From NCBI GenBank assembly GCA_964415525.1, contig CAYQAS010000058.1, positions 1-26,915 on the forward strand: a DNA stretch of 26,915 bases, read 5' to 3'. Below the pieces are notes generated by a model that saw only the letters and a program-made list of their open reading frames with translations, ran no database searches and was not told where the DNA came from. A program made the translations under genes and the position numbers. The stretch comes from CAZPUI01 sp964415525 (GTDB lineage Bacteria > Acidobacteriota > Holophagae > Holophagales > Holophagaceae). Shown here in pieces: positions 1 through 7,457 of this stretch. The stretch's first letter is position 1, and each line of letters opens with the position of its first letter.

Positions 1-554
1 ATGCCCGCCAGGGTGCGGGAGTACCAGGTCGGATCCTTGGCGATGCGCGCCTTGATGGCCGCGAAGAGCACCGTGGCCTCCTCGCTGTCAGGGGTGTCCA
101 GCACGTGGATGTCCTGTTCGGCCCGGGCCCCCAGGTGCAGCAGCAGCGTCGCGTCGCCGCCATCGTCCAGGATCATGTTGCAGCCATCCGCGAACTCGAA
201 GATGCGGTGGGTGTAGTCCCAGTACTCAGGAAGCGTCTCGCCCTTGACCGCGAAGACCGGCGTGCCCGTGGCGGCAATCGCTGCGGCGGCGTGATCCTGG
301 GTCGAGTAGATGTTGCAGGAGGCCCAGCGCACCTCGGCACCGAGGGCCTGGAGCGTCTCGATGAGCACCGCGGTCTGGATGGTCATGTGGAGGGAGCCCG
401 CGATGCGCGCGCCCTTGAGGGGCTGGGCGGCGGCGTATTCCTTCCGGATGGCCATGAGGGCGGGCATCTCAGTCTCGGCGATGGCCAGCTCCTTGCGGCC
501 CCAGTCGGCCAGGGAGAGATCCTTCACCAGGAAGTCAGTGGTGGTTGTGGTCAT
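1..554 (-). CDS. ahcY: S-adenosylhomocysteine hydrolase, N-terminal part (runs off left edge)
   Basis: Adenosylhomocysteinase hydrolyses S-adenosylhomocysteine to adenosine and homocysteine in the cytosolic methyl cycle. The minus strand reads open from the ATG at 554 to the window edge, about 184 codons. It begins MTTTTTDFLVKDLSLADWGR and carries the family signature SLHMTIQTAVLIETL, then NIYSTQDHAAAAIA and FEFADGCNMILDDGGD. It also has the inserted segment seen in many proteobacterial-type enzymes (GARAEQD... SEEATVLFAAI... KDPTWYSR). The C-terminal NAD-binding half lies outside the window. A GAGGTG ribosome binding site (561-566) sits 6 bases upstream of the ATG. An SAH riboswitch precedes the gene, which supports the identification independently. 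Confidence is high. Confidence 0.96.
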   Translation of the reverse strand, partial: MTTTTTDFLVKDLSLADWGRKELAIAETEMPALMAIRKEYAAAQPLKGARIAGSLHMTIQTAVLIETLQALGAEVRWASCNIYSTQDHAAAAIAATGTPVFAVKGETLPEYWDYTHRIFEFADGCNMILDDGGDATLLLHLGARAEQDIHVLDTPDSEEATVLFAAIKARIAKDPTWYSRTLAG

Positions 555-579
555 GGGTGTCACCTCATGGGACGGCCGG

Positions 580-614
580 GCTCACCTGGACCCGGCGGGT
601 CGATTCAGGTGAGC
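580..614 (-). promoter_or_regulatory. Anti-pseudoknot hairpin, probable expression platform of the SAH riboswitch
   Basis: A perfect 9-bp inverted repeat pairs GCTCACCTG (606-614 read on minus) with CAGGTGAGC (580-588). It is extended by an inner stem GACCC/GGGTC (589-593 with 597-601) and has a four-base bulge. The 5' arm reuses the GCTCACC that the aptamer needs for its pseudoknot, so the two structures exclude each other. The same CTCACCT could also pair with the ahcY ribosome binding site (AGGTGA within 561-567). No T-run follows the hairpin, so control of translation is more likely than a simple intrinsic terminator. The mechanism is inferred. Confidence 0.6.
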
Positions 615-679
615 GCCGTTGCATGAGACGAATCGTCCGAGCCTGGGATGACCTTGCATCTTGCAGCGCTCCTCGGACG
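608..679 (-). ncRNA. SAH riboswitch aptamer upstream of ahcY
   Basis: Read on the minus strand, the element starts GTCCGAGGAGCGCTGCAA, continues to CCCAGGCTCGGAC and ends AACGGCGCTCACC. These are the conserved blocks of the S-adenosylhomocysteine riboswitch (Rfam SAH_riboswitch). The P1 stem is GTCCGAG (672-678) with CTCGGAC (635-641), seven perfect pairs. The pseudoknot strands are GGAGCGC (about 666-672) and GCGCTCACC (608-616). The family senses SAH and raises expression of SAH recycling genes, which fits ahcY directly downstream. Call made by motif; no folding was computed. Confidence 0.92.
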
Positions 680-721
680 GAGGCTTCGATGATAACGGAC
701 CCGGCGGGGTGACGCGGAGGG

Positions 722-1168
722 CTACTCCAACTGGGCCGACAGCTCACGCAGGAAGGCGCGGTGATCCTCTGCGGAGAGCCTGGCATGCCATTCCTGCTGG
801 TGCGGCTCCCCCTGGATGACCAGCCAGCTTTTGGCCCCCAACAGGAGTTGCACACGCCGCGTCTCCGGTTCGTATTGGAGGGTGCCCTGCCAGACCACCA
901 CCATTGGATTGCCGAGATCGCCCCGGGTGTGCTGGGTGCGTTCGAACGAAAGGAGTCCCGTTGTACCGTCGCTCGCGGTGATCCTGCACCCCATGGCCAT
1001 CAGGGCGGAGACCAACCGAGCTGGGGATGCGGGCCGGGATAGCTGCCACCGAGAGTCCCGGGCCAAGCTTGCCCTCGCGTCGGGATCGCGCTCGTCCAGC
1101 ACCCGATAGGGGGGTGGAACGCAGGCGAGCGTTCCGAGGAGCAGAGCAAAGACGATGGGCCATCTCAT
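722..1168 (-). CDS. Small predicted lipoprotein, function unknown
   Basis: This 148-residue protein begins MRWPIVFALLLGTLAC, a short hydrophobic signal ending in a lipobox-like TLAC with Cys16 as the likely lipidated residue. It should be an exported, membrane-anchored protein. The rest is soluble and unrecognised; it holds a segment (about residues 50-120) that alternates strand-like stretches such as TGLLSFERTQ and RRVQLLLGAKSWLVIQGE. The start at 1168 is preferred over an ATG 21 bases upstream because GGGAGG lies just ahead of it and it gives a clean signal peptide. It lies upstream of the ahcY riboswitch on the same strand. Confidence 0.72.
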   Translation of the reverse strand: MRWPIVFALLLGTLACVPPPYRVLDERDPDARASLARDSRWQLSRPASPARLVSALMAMGCRITASDGTTGLLSFERTQHTRGDLGNPMVVVWQGTLQYEPETRRVQLLLGAKSWLVIQGEPHQQEWHARLSAEDHRAFLRELSAQLE

Positions 1169-1353
1169 GGCGCCTCCCAAAGCATGCATTTATTCAATTT
1201 TCATGCCTTTCAGAGGCCCCTTGTCCAGGCAGAGATTCCGCCCTTCAAAGCCCTTGCCTTGGGGCAAGGCACCTCTCCCTTGATCCAGACTGTGGCACCT
1301 TGCATCTCGCGCCGATCCGGCATCCCATAGCCACTGTCCTTTTTGGAGCCCTC

Positions 1354-2085
1354 ATGCGTCGTGCCCTCCTGCTGCTCCTCGTTGGCATCCCCCTGCTCCA
1401 AGCCGGCTTCCAGCCCCCCGCCGCGCCCCAGGCCAAAACCAGCGTCCCCAAGCACATCCCCTTCCTGGAAGAAGCCAAGCTGGTGGGCGCCCTCCAGCTC
1501 CCGGATCCTCCCGCTAGTGGGAGCCTGGGCGAAGCTGCGGATCGTCTCGTGGTGCGCCTTGCCCTGCAGTTCCGGTCTCCCGAGCAGGTGGTATGGGCGC
1601 AGCAGATGGACGAGGCCCGGATCTGGACCAACGCTGCCGTACTCGGCCCGGACTTCAAGCCGGAGCTGCTGCCAACCTGTGCCAAATTCTTTGACCGTCT
1701 GCGCACGGAGGTCTACTTGGCCTCCCGGGAGCCCAAGAAGCGATTCAACCGTCCCCGCCCCTTCCAGGCCGACCCCGCCATCCACATCCCGCCGCCCATC
1801 CCGGACTCCCCCAGCTTCCCCAGCGGGCACGCGGTGCAGATCTACAGCTGGCTGAATGTCCTCACGGAACTGTTCCCGGACCGAAAGATGGAACTGGAGG
1901 CCTACGCCGATCGCGTCGCCTGGGCGCGCATCCTGCTTGGCGTCCACTATCCCTCCGACCTCGTGGCCGGTCGCGTCCTGGCGGACCAGCTGCTGAAGGC
2001 CTACCGCGAAACGGCGGACTGGAAGGCGGGCATCGAGGCTTGCCGCAGGGAGCTGGCCGGAACAGGACTCCGCAAGGCGGGGTGA
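1354..2085 (+). CDS. PAP2-family (class A type) acid phosphatase, secreted
   Basis: The protein has 243 residues with an N-terminal signal peptide (MRRALLLLLVGIPLLQAG). It carries the three phosphatase motifs of the PAP2 superfamily in order: K-x6-R-P (Lys128 to Arg135-Pro136), PSGH (156-159) and R-x5-H-x3-D (Arg192, His198, Asp202). With the single-domain secreted layout this resembles bacterial class A non-specific acid phosphatases, which release phosphate from organic phosphate esters in the periplasm. The open frame extends upstream to 1027, but the ATG at 1354 with GGAG at about 1345 and the signal peptide marks the real start. Its stop codon abuts that of the convergent symporter gene. 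The in vivo substrate is not known. Confidence 0.88.
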   Translation: MRRALLLLLVGIPLLQAGFQPPAAPQAKTSVPKHIPFLEEAKLVGALQLPDPPASGSLGEAADRLVVRLALQFRSPEQVVWAQQMDEARIWTNAAVLGPDFKPELLPTCAKFFDRLRTEVYLASREPKKRFNRPRPFQADPAIHIPPPIPDSPSFPSGHAVQIYSWLNVLTELFPDRKMELEAYADRVAWARILLGVHYPSDLVAGRVLADQLLKAYRETADWKAGIEACRRELAGTGLRKAG

Positions 2086-3312
2086 TCAGTCCCGGGTCGC
2101 CAGCACCGCCACCGCCTGATCTCCCGTCACATTCAACACCGTGGCGAAGAGGTCGGGAATGGCATCCACCGCCACCAGGAGGCTGATGCCTTCCAGGGGT
2201 AGCCCTGCGGCCATGAGCACCGGGGCGGTCACCACGAAGAGGCCACCCGAAGGGATGCCCGGGTTGCTGAAGCTCATGGCCACCGCCACCACGGTCATGG
2301 CCGCAATCTGCCCAGGGCCGAGGGTGGCGCCCATGAGGGCGGCCAGAAAGAGCGGCCCCACCAGATCCGATACCGGCGTGTTGAGCTTGAACGTCGACAC
2401 CGCCAGGGGCAGGACGAAGTCCGTGGCCTCGGGCTTCTCGCCATAGACGGCACGATGGCCATCAATCAGGGCTGGCAGCGAGGCCAGGGACGATCGCGTC
2501 CCCGCCGCCACGGCCTGGGCCGGGAGCGCCGCCCGGGCGAAGGCGCGCAGGGAGCCCCCACCCGCCAGTTTCACGACGGGATAGACCAGCAGGAGCACCA
2601 GGAACTGCAGGCCGCAGACCCAGCCCAGGTACACGCCCACGGCCCCGGCCAGCTTCAGGCCCGACGTAGCGCCCAGGCTCACGGAAAGGCCGAGGACTCC
2701 CAGGGGCGTGAGCTTCAACACCGCTTTCATGAGCGTGAGCATGGCCTCCCGCAGGGCGCGAAAGAAGGCGAGCAGCGGCTCCTGATGCGCCTTGGAGAGG
2801 CGCGTCACCGCCAAGGCAAAACAAGTGGTGAAGACGATGAGGGGCAGCATGGCCCCATCCACCAACGCCTTGAGGGGATTCGCAGGCACGAGGGCCAGGA
2901 GGAAGCCCCTGAGCGTCGGCAATTCGGCCGCCGTGCCGCCAGGCCCTGAATAGGCCTTCAACAGTTCCGTACTGGCCCCCAGGTGCGCAAAGAGCCTCGG
3001 TGCCGTGAAGGCGGTGAGCAGCGCGGCGCCCACAAGCAGGGCCAGAAAGAGCAGCAGGGTCCGAGCACCGATGCGCCCCAGGGCCCGCAAGTCCTCCATC
3101 CCCGCCACACTCGTCACCAGCAGCGCCACCACCAGGGGTACAAGGGTCATGCGCAGGGCGTTCACCCAGAGCTGTCCCAGCACATCCATCCAACCCACGA
3201 AGGCATGCGCCCCAGCGCCCCCCTTTGCGAGGGCCAAGCCAAGGCCAAAGCCAAGCACAAGGGCACCGAGACCGGCGGCAAGAGGGAAGGCGAGAAGGCG
3301 GCGGAGTGGCAT
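2086..3312 (-). CDS. Dicarboxylate/amino acid:cation symporter (SDF/DAACS family)
   Basis: This 408-residue polytopic membrane protein of the sodium:dicarboxylate symporter family should couple uptake of dicarboxylates or acidic amino acids to Na+ or H+. Family landmarks are the ALRMTLVPLVV segment (52-62), the hairpin-loop region GTRSSLASLP (271-280), SFSNPGIPSGG (347-357) and the last helix VLNVTGDQAV (392-401). The length is typical. The usual NMDGT of helix 7 is not intact: the corresponding stretch appears to be FKLNTPVSDL (308-317). The arginine often found before the final NVTGD segment is also absent, so the substrate may differ from glutamate, aspartate or C4-dicarboxylates. Three direct repeats lie upstream (3368-3450). 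Confidence 0.88.
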   Translation of the reverse strand: MPLRRLLAFPLAAGLGALVLGFGLGLALAKGGAGAHAFVGWMDVLGQLWVNALRMTLVPLVVALLVTSVAGMEDLRALGRIGARTLLLFLALLVGAALLTAFTAPRLFAHLGASTELLKAYSGPGGTAAELPTLRGFLLALVPANPLKALVDGAMLPLIVFTTCFALAVTRLSKAHQEPLLAFFRALREAMLTLMKAVLKLTPLGVLGLSVSLGATSGLKLAGAVGVYLGWVCGLQFLVLLLVYPVVKLAGGGSLRAFARAALPAQAVAAGTRSSLASLPALIDGHRAVYGEKPEATDFVLPLAVSTFKLNTPVSDLVGPLFLAALMGATLGPGQIAAMTVVAVAMSFSNPGIPSGGLFVVTAPVLMAAGLPLEGISLLVAVDAIPDLFATVLNVTGDQAVAVLATRD

Positions 3313-3629
3313 GATGGATCCATGAGAGCAGGGACCCGGTGCCTCGGACTAGGGCCAGATGGCTGTTTCAGAAGTGAATGAGAACCAGGGTGGCCTTTCC
3401 CCCCAATTCCATCCAGAAGTGTTGAGAAGCAAATCCAGAAGAGCTGAGAAAAATTCCGAGCAGAGCCAGCAGAGGTGCGAAAAAAGCTGAAGCGGGCCGA
3501 CGCCATTTTTGTGAAACCGTAAGTGTCTGATTTCCGACCAGTCACGCAACGCCAAGGAGAGTCAGCCCAATATTCCGAGGCTCGAGACGGACAGGTGCGG
3601 GTGGGGGACCGGAGCACAAGAATGACGCC
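3313..3629. other. Intergenic region between symporter and FGE-like gene
   Basis: This divergent intergenic stretch has no convincing coding sequence. It holds the direct repeats at 3368-3450 and a purine-rich section to about 3490. It should contain promoters for both flanking genes, but I see no confident -35/-10 pair. It is also where the content changes from ordinary chromosome to accessory genes. Confidence 0.5.
3368..3450. repeat. Three short direct repeats upstream of the symporter gene
   Basis: The plus strand reads TCAGAAG-N4-TGAGAA at 3368-3384, then ATCCAGAAG-N3-TGAGAA at 3411-3428 and again at 3433-3450. The last two match at 15 or more of 18 positions with a 22-base period, about two helical turns; the first lies 45 bases from the second. 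The array begins 56 bases upstream of the symporter start. Regularly phased direct repeats upstream of a transporter often bind an activator or repressor, but no regulator gene is adjacent. Confidence 0.4.
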
Positions 3630-4538
3630 ATGCGATGTGGCGTGCCCACCAACTCGACCTCGCGGCTCTCCCTGGAGAGCCAAGACATCCAAGCCTCCCT
3701 CAAGGCCATCTGGACTTGGACGGCGCTGGTTGCGGCGGGGATGGACCCGATCGAGGCGATTGGATTCGCTAGTCAAGGTGACCACCTCACGCGGGCCTAC
3801 CTTTGGGTGGAGGCGATGCGGTTGGTTGAGATACCCTCCGGCTCCATCACGATCGGAACGACATGTCGGGGCCTGGAGGAGGATGAAGCGCGACTTGGCC
3901 GTCCGAAACCCGTCACGCGCATCACCAGCTCTTTTCGGATGGGAGCGATTCCGGTGTCCCAGGCTGCCTGGGTCGCCCTGATGAGGACTCCCCGTTTCCG
4001 GCTTCGCGGAGCCCCCTCACTCCCCGCGGTGGGGATGCCCTGGGGTGAGATCACGTGCCCCAATGGCTTCCTGGATCGACTGAACAAGGCCACCCAAGGC
4101 GCGAGACCCGATGGCCATCTCTTCCGTTTGCCAACGGAGGCGGAATGGGAATACGCCTGCCGCGCGGGAAAGGACACCGAGTGGCCCAACGGAAACGGAA
4201 TCATCGATCCGGACGCGTTGGGATGGGTCACCGGGAATCCCGGAAGTCGCCTTCAACGGATGGGGCTGGAGGCGCCGAATCCATGGGGCCTGCATGACAT
4301 GCATGGATGCGTTTGGGAATGGTGTCAGGACCCGTGGAACGCGGACGGCCCCAGGATCCCCAGCGACGACCGCCCTGCGGAAAGCCAAGAGGCTCATTTG
4401 GGGACCTTGCGGGGCGGAAGCTGGAGGTACCAGGACCAGGAGGGCGTGTCCGGTTGCCGGATGGCGTCGGACAGGAGAAACAGAGACGGCCACGTTGGAT
4501 TCAGGCTTGTCCTCTCGCCTCCCTCACCCAGGACATGA
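3630..4538 (+). CDS. FGE-sulfatase (SUMF1)-like domain protein with shared N-terminal module
   Basis: The protein has 302 residues. Residues about 20-65 (TALVAAGMDPIEAIGFAS and following) match a module shared with the genes at 5189, 7899 and 12151. Residues about 66-294 form a formylglycine-generating-enzyme-like domain: IPSGSITIG (68-76), RLPTEAEWEYACRAG (166-180), NPWGLHDMHGCVWEW (217-231), RGGSW (261-265) and GFRLV (290-294). The cysteine pair that makes FGE catalytic is not visible between RGGSW and the single Cys276. A binding role on the C-type-lectin-like fold is therefore likelier than sulfatase activation. The ribosome binding site is weak. Its 3' end overlaps the convergent gene by 15 bases. 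No reverse transcriptase is nearby, so a diversity-generating element is not indicated. Confidence 0.82.
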   Translation: MRCGVPTNSTSRLSLESQDIQASLKAIWTWTALVAAGMDPIEAIGFASQGDHLTRAYLWVEAMRLVEIPSGSITIGTTCRGLEEDEARLGRPKPVTRITSSFRMGAIPVSQAAWVALMRTPRFRLRGAPSLPAVGMPWGEITCPNGFLDRLNKATQGARPDGHLFRLPTEAEWEYACRAGKDTEWPNGNGIIDPDALGWVTGNPGSRLQRMGLEAPNPWGLHDMHGCVWEWCQDPWNADGPRIPSDDRPAESQEAHLGTLRGGSWRYQDQEGVSGCRMASDRRNRDGHVGFRLVLSPPSPRT

Positions 4539-4928
4539 TCCGGCCCCATCCCGAAAGCCTGGGGCTAGCTGGCGGGCGGCTCGCATGGGTTGCCCCATGT
4601 CATGGTTCAGCGCCTCGAAGGCCGCCAGCCCATAGGCGAGCCCGACTGCCAATGAGGCCGTCGGGTCTATGGGAGGTGAGTCGTAGTCCCGAATCGCGTC
4701 CGCCATTGACGAGATCGCGGCCCCCGCGAGATCCAGGAAGGTCCTCGGGGCGGCCTCGCCAAACCGGTCCGATCGCGTCTCCACCATCAGCCTGTGGCTC
4801 CGCAACACCCGATTCAGGGCCTCCTGAAGGCGCTCTCCAGGTTTTCCATCAATCCACGAGGATGATTCCCATGAGCCCATCCGGGGTTCTTCCCCATGGG
4901 CGGACGACTGATGGGTTCCCTTGGGCAT
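4524..4928 (-). CDS. Hypothetical protein, mostly helical
   Basis: This 134-residue protein is not recognised. The ATG at 4928 follows AGGAG by six bases (TAGGAGTGGCC-ATG), which argues for a real gene and for this start over an upstream one at 5006. The first 30 residues are polar. The rest looks like three helices: ERLQEALNRVLRSHRLMVE, AAPRTFLDLAGAAISSMADAIRDY and ASLAVGLAYGLAAFEALNHD. No signal peptide, membrane helix or catalytic motif is clear. It is convergent with the FGE-like gene and shares 15 bases with its end. A role linked to that neighbour is possible but not shown. Confidence 0.55.
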   Translation of the reverse strand: MPKGTHQSSAHGEEPRMGSWESSSWIDGKPGERLQEALNRVLRSHRLMVETRSDRFGEAAPRTFLDLAGAAISSMADAIRDYDSPPIDPTASLAVGLAYGLAAFEALNHDMGQPMRAARQLAPGFRDGAGSCPG

Positions 4929-5188
4929 GGCCACTCCTAAGATGTTTACTGGGCGACGCCACGGCGGGGCGGACCGGCCCGCAAGCCCACCGTTCGCGTC
5001 AGACAAGCGCCTGATGGCGATCCTAACGACGGGGCACCGGTAGGGGAGCGGGAAGCATTTGCCTTGGCCGGACGCAACGCGTGGCTGAGGTGCCGTCGCC
5101 TATGGCGTCACATGGTTGGTGCCAGGAGATACGACAGCCACTGTCAAAAATTCCGCCCCATATTGTGGGCTGGGTTTTGGGTGGCGCG

Positions 5189-5839
5189 ATGTGGTCGACT
5201 GCCAGTAAGCGAAAAGCAAACGGAGATGATTGCGACGCCCCCCAGGTGAACCATCGGGAGGTTCGCGACCTCATCTCGGCCCTGCGTGCGACCGGCGCAT
5301 CCCGCTGGGAGGCCATTGGGATGGCCGCGACGGCCCTGGGGCCTGACTCTGTCCGTGGCCGCTGGCGCATCCTGCTGGCCCGCACGGATCGCCGTGACCA
5401 GATCATGGAGGCCCTGAACGAGGTCGCGCGCAACGCCCCGGAGGTCGCGAACGACTGGTTGGGTGATGCGCTGCTGAAGGGCAAGCTTCCGCCCGCGGAT
5501 GTGGCGGGGCGGCTCCAACGCCTCACGGCCTATTGGATCCGCTGGCTGCCCGAGGGGGTTGCCTACGAGGGCGACCTCGAGGTCGGCCCCTTCCTGGAAA
5601 CGCTTCCGAACAACCTTCGCGTTTCGGGTGATCTGTGGCTTGAGGGCAGCGCCATCCGGACCCTCCCGGCGGGTATGGACATTGGTGGATTTTTGATCAT
5701 TCGAAACTGCGCGTCTTGGGATGGAACCGTGCCGACGGACGCCCGGGTCGCGATGGCCATCGTCTCGGACGGCCACCCTTTCGGCGCAACACTCAATGCG
5801 TGGCGGCGCGCCCACCCCTCGGGGAGCGAGCGCGCCTGA
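5189..5839 (+). CDS. Orphan protein: shared helical module plus leucine-rich-like repeats
   Basis: The protein has 216 residues. Residues 24-65 (ISALRATGASRWEAIGMAA, then RGRWRILLA) carry the module also seen at 3630, 7899 and 12151. A helical linker follows (LNEVARNAPEVANDWLGDALL, 76-96). Residues 128-174 contain repeats of about 20 residues starting G-D/F-L and including LP plus a V/I-S/G-G turn (GDLEV, LETLPNNLRVSGDLWL, IRTLPAGMDIGGFLII). It aligns along nearly its whole length with the protein at 7899, so the two are paralogues. The start is uncertain: an in-frame ATG lies at 5081, and 5189 is chosen because GGGTGG precedes it. No transmembrane or export signal. Function unknown. Confidence 0.65.
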   Translation: MWSTASKRKANGDDCDAPQVNHREVRDLISALRATGASRWEAIGMAATALGPDSVRGRWRILLARTDRRDQIMEALNEVARNAPEVANDWLGDALLKGKLPPADVAGRLQRLTAYWIRWLPEGVAYEGDLEVGPFLETLPNNLRVSGDLWLEGSAIRTLPAGMDIGGFLIIRNCASWDGTVPTDARVAMAIVSDGHPFGATLNAWRRAHPSGSERA

Positions 5840-5865
5840 TCACCCATGGAGGGCCCGCCCCCGCG

Positions 5866-7245
5866 TCACCGGACCGCTGGCGTATCCGTCAGGTACGTGA
5901 CCCCGGTGACCCGCGGCACAAAGAGCACCGCGTCGTATGACTGGGCCGGGATCGACGTGTAGGTGAGGCCCTCCGCCATCACGGTCCCCATGATCCGCTC
6001 CGAGACCGCGAGGGGGTGCCGGGCCATCCCCGCCATGGGCACGAAAGCCATCGCCGTTGGTGAGGCCCGCTCCAGCAGGGCCTCCAGGGAGCCCGCTTGG
6101 GGCACCCCGAGAGATTGCGCGCTTCGCTTGAGTCGCCGTGCCTCGTAGTCCGCAACGGACAACAGGGTGGCCTCCCCCCTACCGGCCTTCTGGCCGACGA
6201 CGAAGTAGTCTTTGCCGTACCACATGGAAAGGTAGGCCCCCATCATCATTTCCGTTCTGTACCCACCGTTGGACGTCAACCCGCCACGGTTCAGATGGGC
6301 GTTGTGGGCCAGGATGATGGCCCGGGTGTCCTTGCCAAGGAGGTTCAAGGTGTTCCTAACGTTCGCCGCCATCGCCCGGTCCGCGATGCCGGTGTTCACA
6401 AGGCCGTTTTCGAGCGTGGAGGTGTCTATGCCCAAGCGGGCCTCCGCGTAGTCGAAGGCGAGGGCCTGGTCGATGGAGTCGACGGCGATGCGGAGGTCCC
6501 CGACGCCATTGGCCGACTTCGCCTCCAAGGCGGCGCCGATCTCGGCCACGGCGCGCTGGGCCTGTCGGATGGGACGTAGCGGATTCGCGTCCCTGGTCGT
6601 TCCGGCCAGGTAGGCGTCGAGGGACTTGAGGGATTGGGCCACCCCCCGCAAGCGCCCCTTACCCAGCGCCGTCCGTAGGGTCGCGAGGTGGCCCCGGATG
6701 TCGGTGACGTCGATCCCCACCACCCGGACCATGTCCGCCCTCTCTCGCCCCGCGTTGAATTTCCTGATCCAGCGGAACATGTCGGCCATGGCCGTATAGC
6801 CGTACACGCTCGTTCCGTTCGGCCCCCGGACCGCGCTATCGACATCAACGGACGCGTCGCCACGCGCGTAGGCGTCCAGCTTGGCGACGTGCCCCGCGTT
6901 GGCCTCGATCATGAGGACGCGAAAGCCGACCCCCACCAGCTCGGCCAGCATCGCCGTGCGGGCCCGCGCGAACTCCTCGTTCCCGTGGGAATCCTCACCG
7001 ATGGCCACGATCCGTTTGCCGGCCACCATCCGCCCCAGGAAGGGGAAGCCCCCCTCCAGGTTCTCGACGCGGATCATGGACTCGCGGAACGCCGCCACGA
7101 GGGCGTCATCGCGCATGGCCTCCGCGCGGGCGAACAGGGTGTCGGCCGTTGGGGATGCCACCGGCCGCTCCTGGGGCGCCTGGGGGTGGCCGGCAGCATG
7201 GAGCCCCAGGGCGAGGCACAGGGCGAGGAGGGGGAACGCTGACAT
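5866..7245 (-). CDS. Erythromycin esterase family protein, exported
   Basis: This 459-residue protein has a signal peptide (MSAFPLLALCLALGLHAAG) and an erythromycin-esterase-family domain. Visible family features are GEDSHGNEEF (83-92, the GE-x-x-HG motif that carries active-site Glu and His), FRVLMIEANAGH (108-119), VRVVGIDVTD and the late ILAHNAHLNR, which places another histidine in the pocket. EreA/EreB relatives open the macrolide lactone ring, but many family members have unknown substrates, so resistance cannot be assumed. The periplasmic location predicted here differs from the cytosolic Ere resistance enzymes. It is convergent with the orphan gene ending at 5839, with 26 bases between. 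Confidence 0.82.
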   Translation of the reverse strand: MSAFPLLALCLALGLHAAGHPQAPQERPVASPTADTLFARAEAMRDDALVAAFRESMIRVENLEGGFPFLGRMVAGKRIVAIGEDSHGNEEFARARTAMLAELVGVGFRVLMIEANAGHVAKLDAYARGDASVDVDSAVRGPNGTSVYGYTAMADMFRWIRKFNAGRERADMVRVVGIDVTDIRGHLATLRTALGKGRLRGVAQSLKSLDAYLAGTTRDANPLRPIRQAQRAVAEIGAALEAKSANGVGDLRIAVDSIDQALAFDYAEARLGIDTSTLENGLVNTGIADRAMAANVRNTLNLLGKDTRAIILAHNAHLNRGGLTSNGGYRTEMMMGAYLSMWYGKDYFVVGQKAGRGEATLLSVADYEARRLKRSAQSLGVPQAGSLEALLERASPTAMAFVPMAGMARHPLAVSERIMGTVMAEGLTYTSIPAQSYDAVLFVPRVTGVTYLTDTPAVR

Positions 7246-7313
7246 GGGGTGACCTCCTGGGGTGCCCTGGACGCCAGTGGGCGCCAGGGGATGCGAGGGG
7301 ATGATTTCAAGTG

Positions 7314-7351
7314 GCTATGTCGAACCGATCGCCACGAACTATCCACATAGC
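7314..7351. promoter_or_regulatory. Inverted repeat in a divergent promoter region
   Basis: GCTATGT (7314-7320) is repeated in inverted form as ACATAGC (7345-7351) with a 24-base spacer, between the divergent esterase and RHH-XRE genes. A DNA-binding protein is encoded just to the right, so this could be its operator. The evidence is only the symmetry and the location. Confidence 0.3.
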
Positions 7352-7457
7352 ACGACGCAGAGGCGAGGCGCATAGTGGTTTTCAACGTAGCCAATTCTGG
7401 ATGTTGGTAAGCCATTGATCAACCCAGCCGATGGACCATTCCCCTCAGGAGGGGATG

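Noticed and set aside
1027..1353. N-terminal extension of the phosphatase to 1027
   Set aside because: The extension is Arg-rich, overlaps the lipoprotein gene on the other strand and would bury the signal peptide.
4400..4515. C-terminal end of the FGE-like protein as a diversity-generating retroelement variable region
   Set aside because: RGGSW...GFRLV is common to all FGE-like domains. No reverse transcriptase gene or template repeat is visible in the window.
4307..5014. Plus-strand frame of 235 codons
   Set aside because: It is antisense to the better-supported minus gene at 4524-4928 and overlaps the FGE-like gene in another frame; its composition is Arg/Pro-rich.
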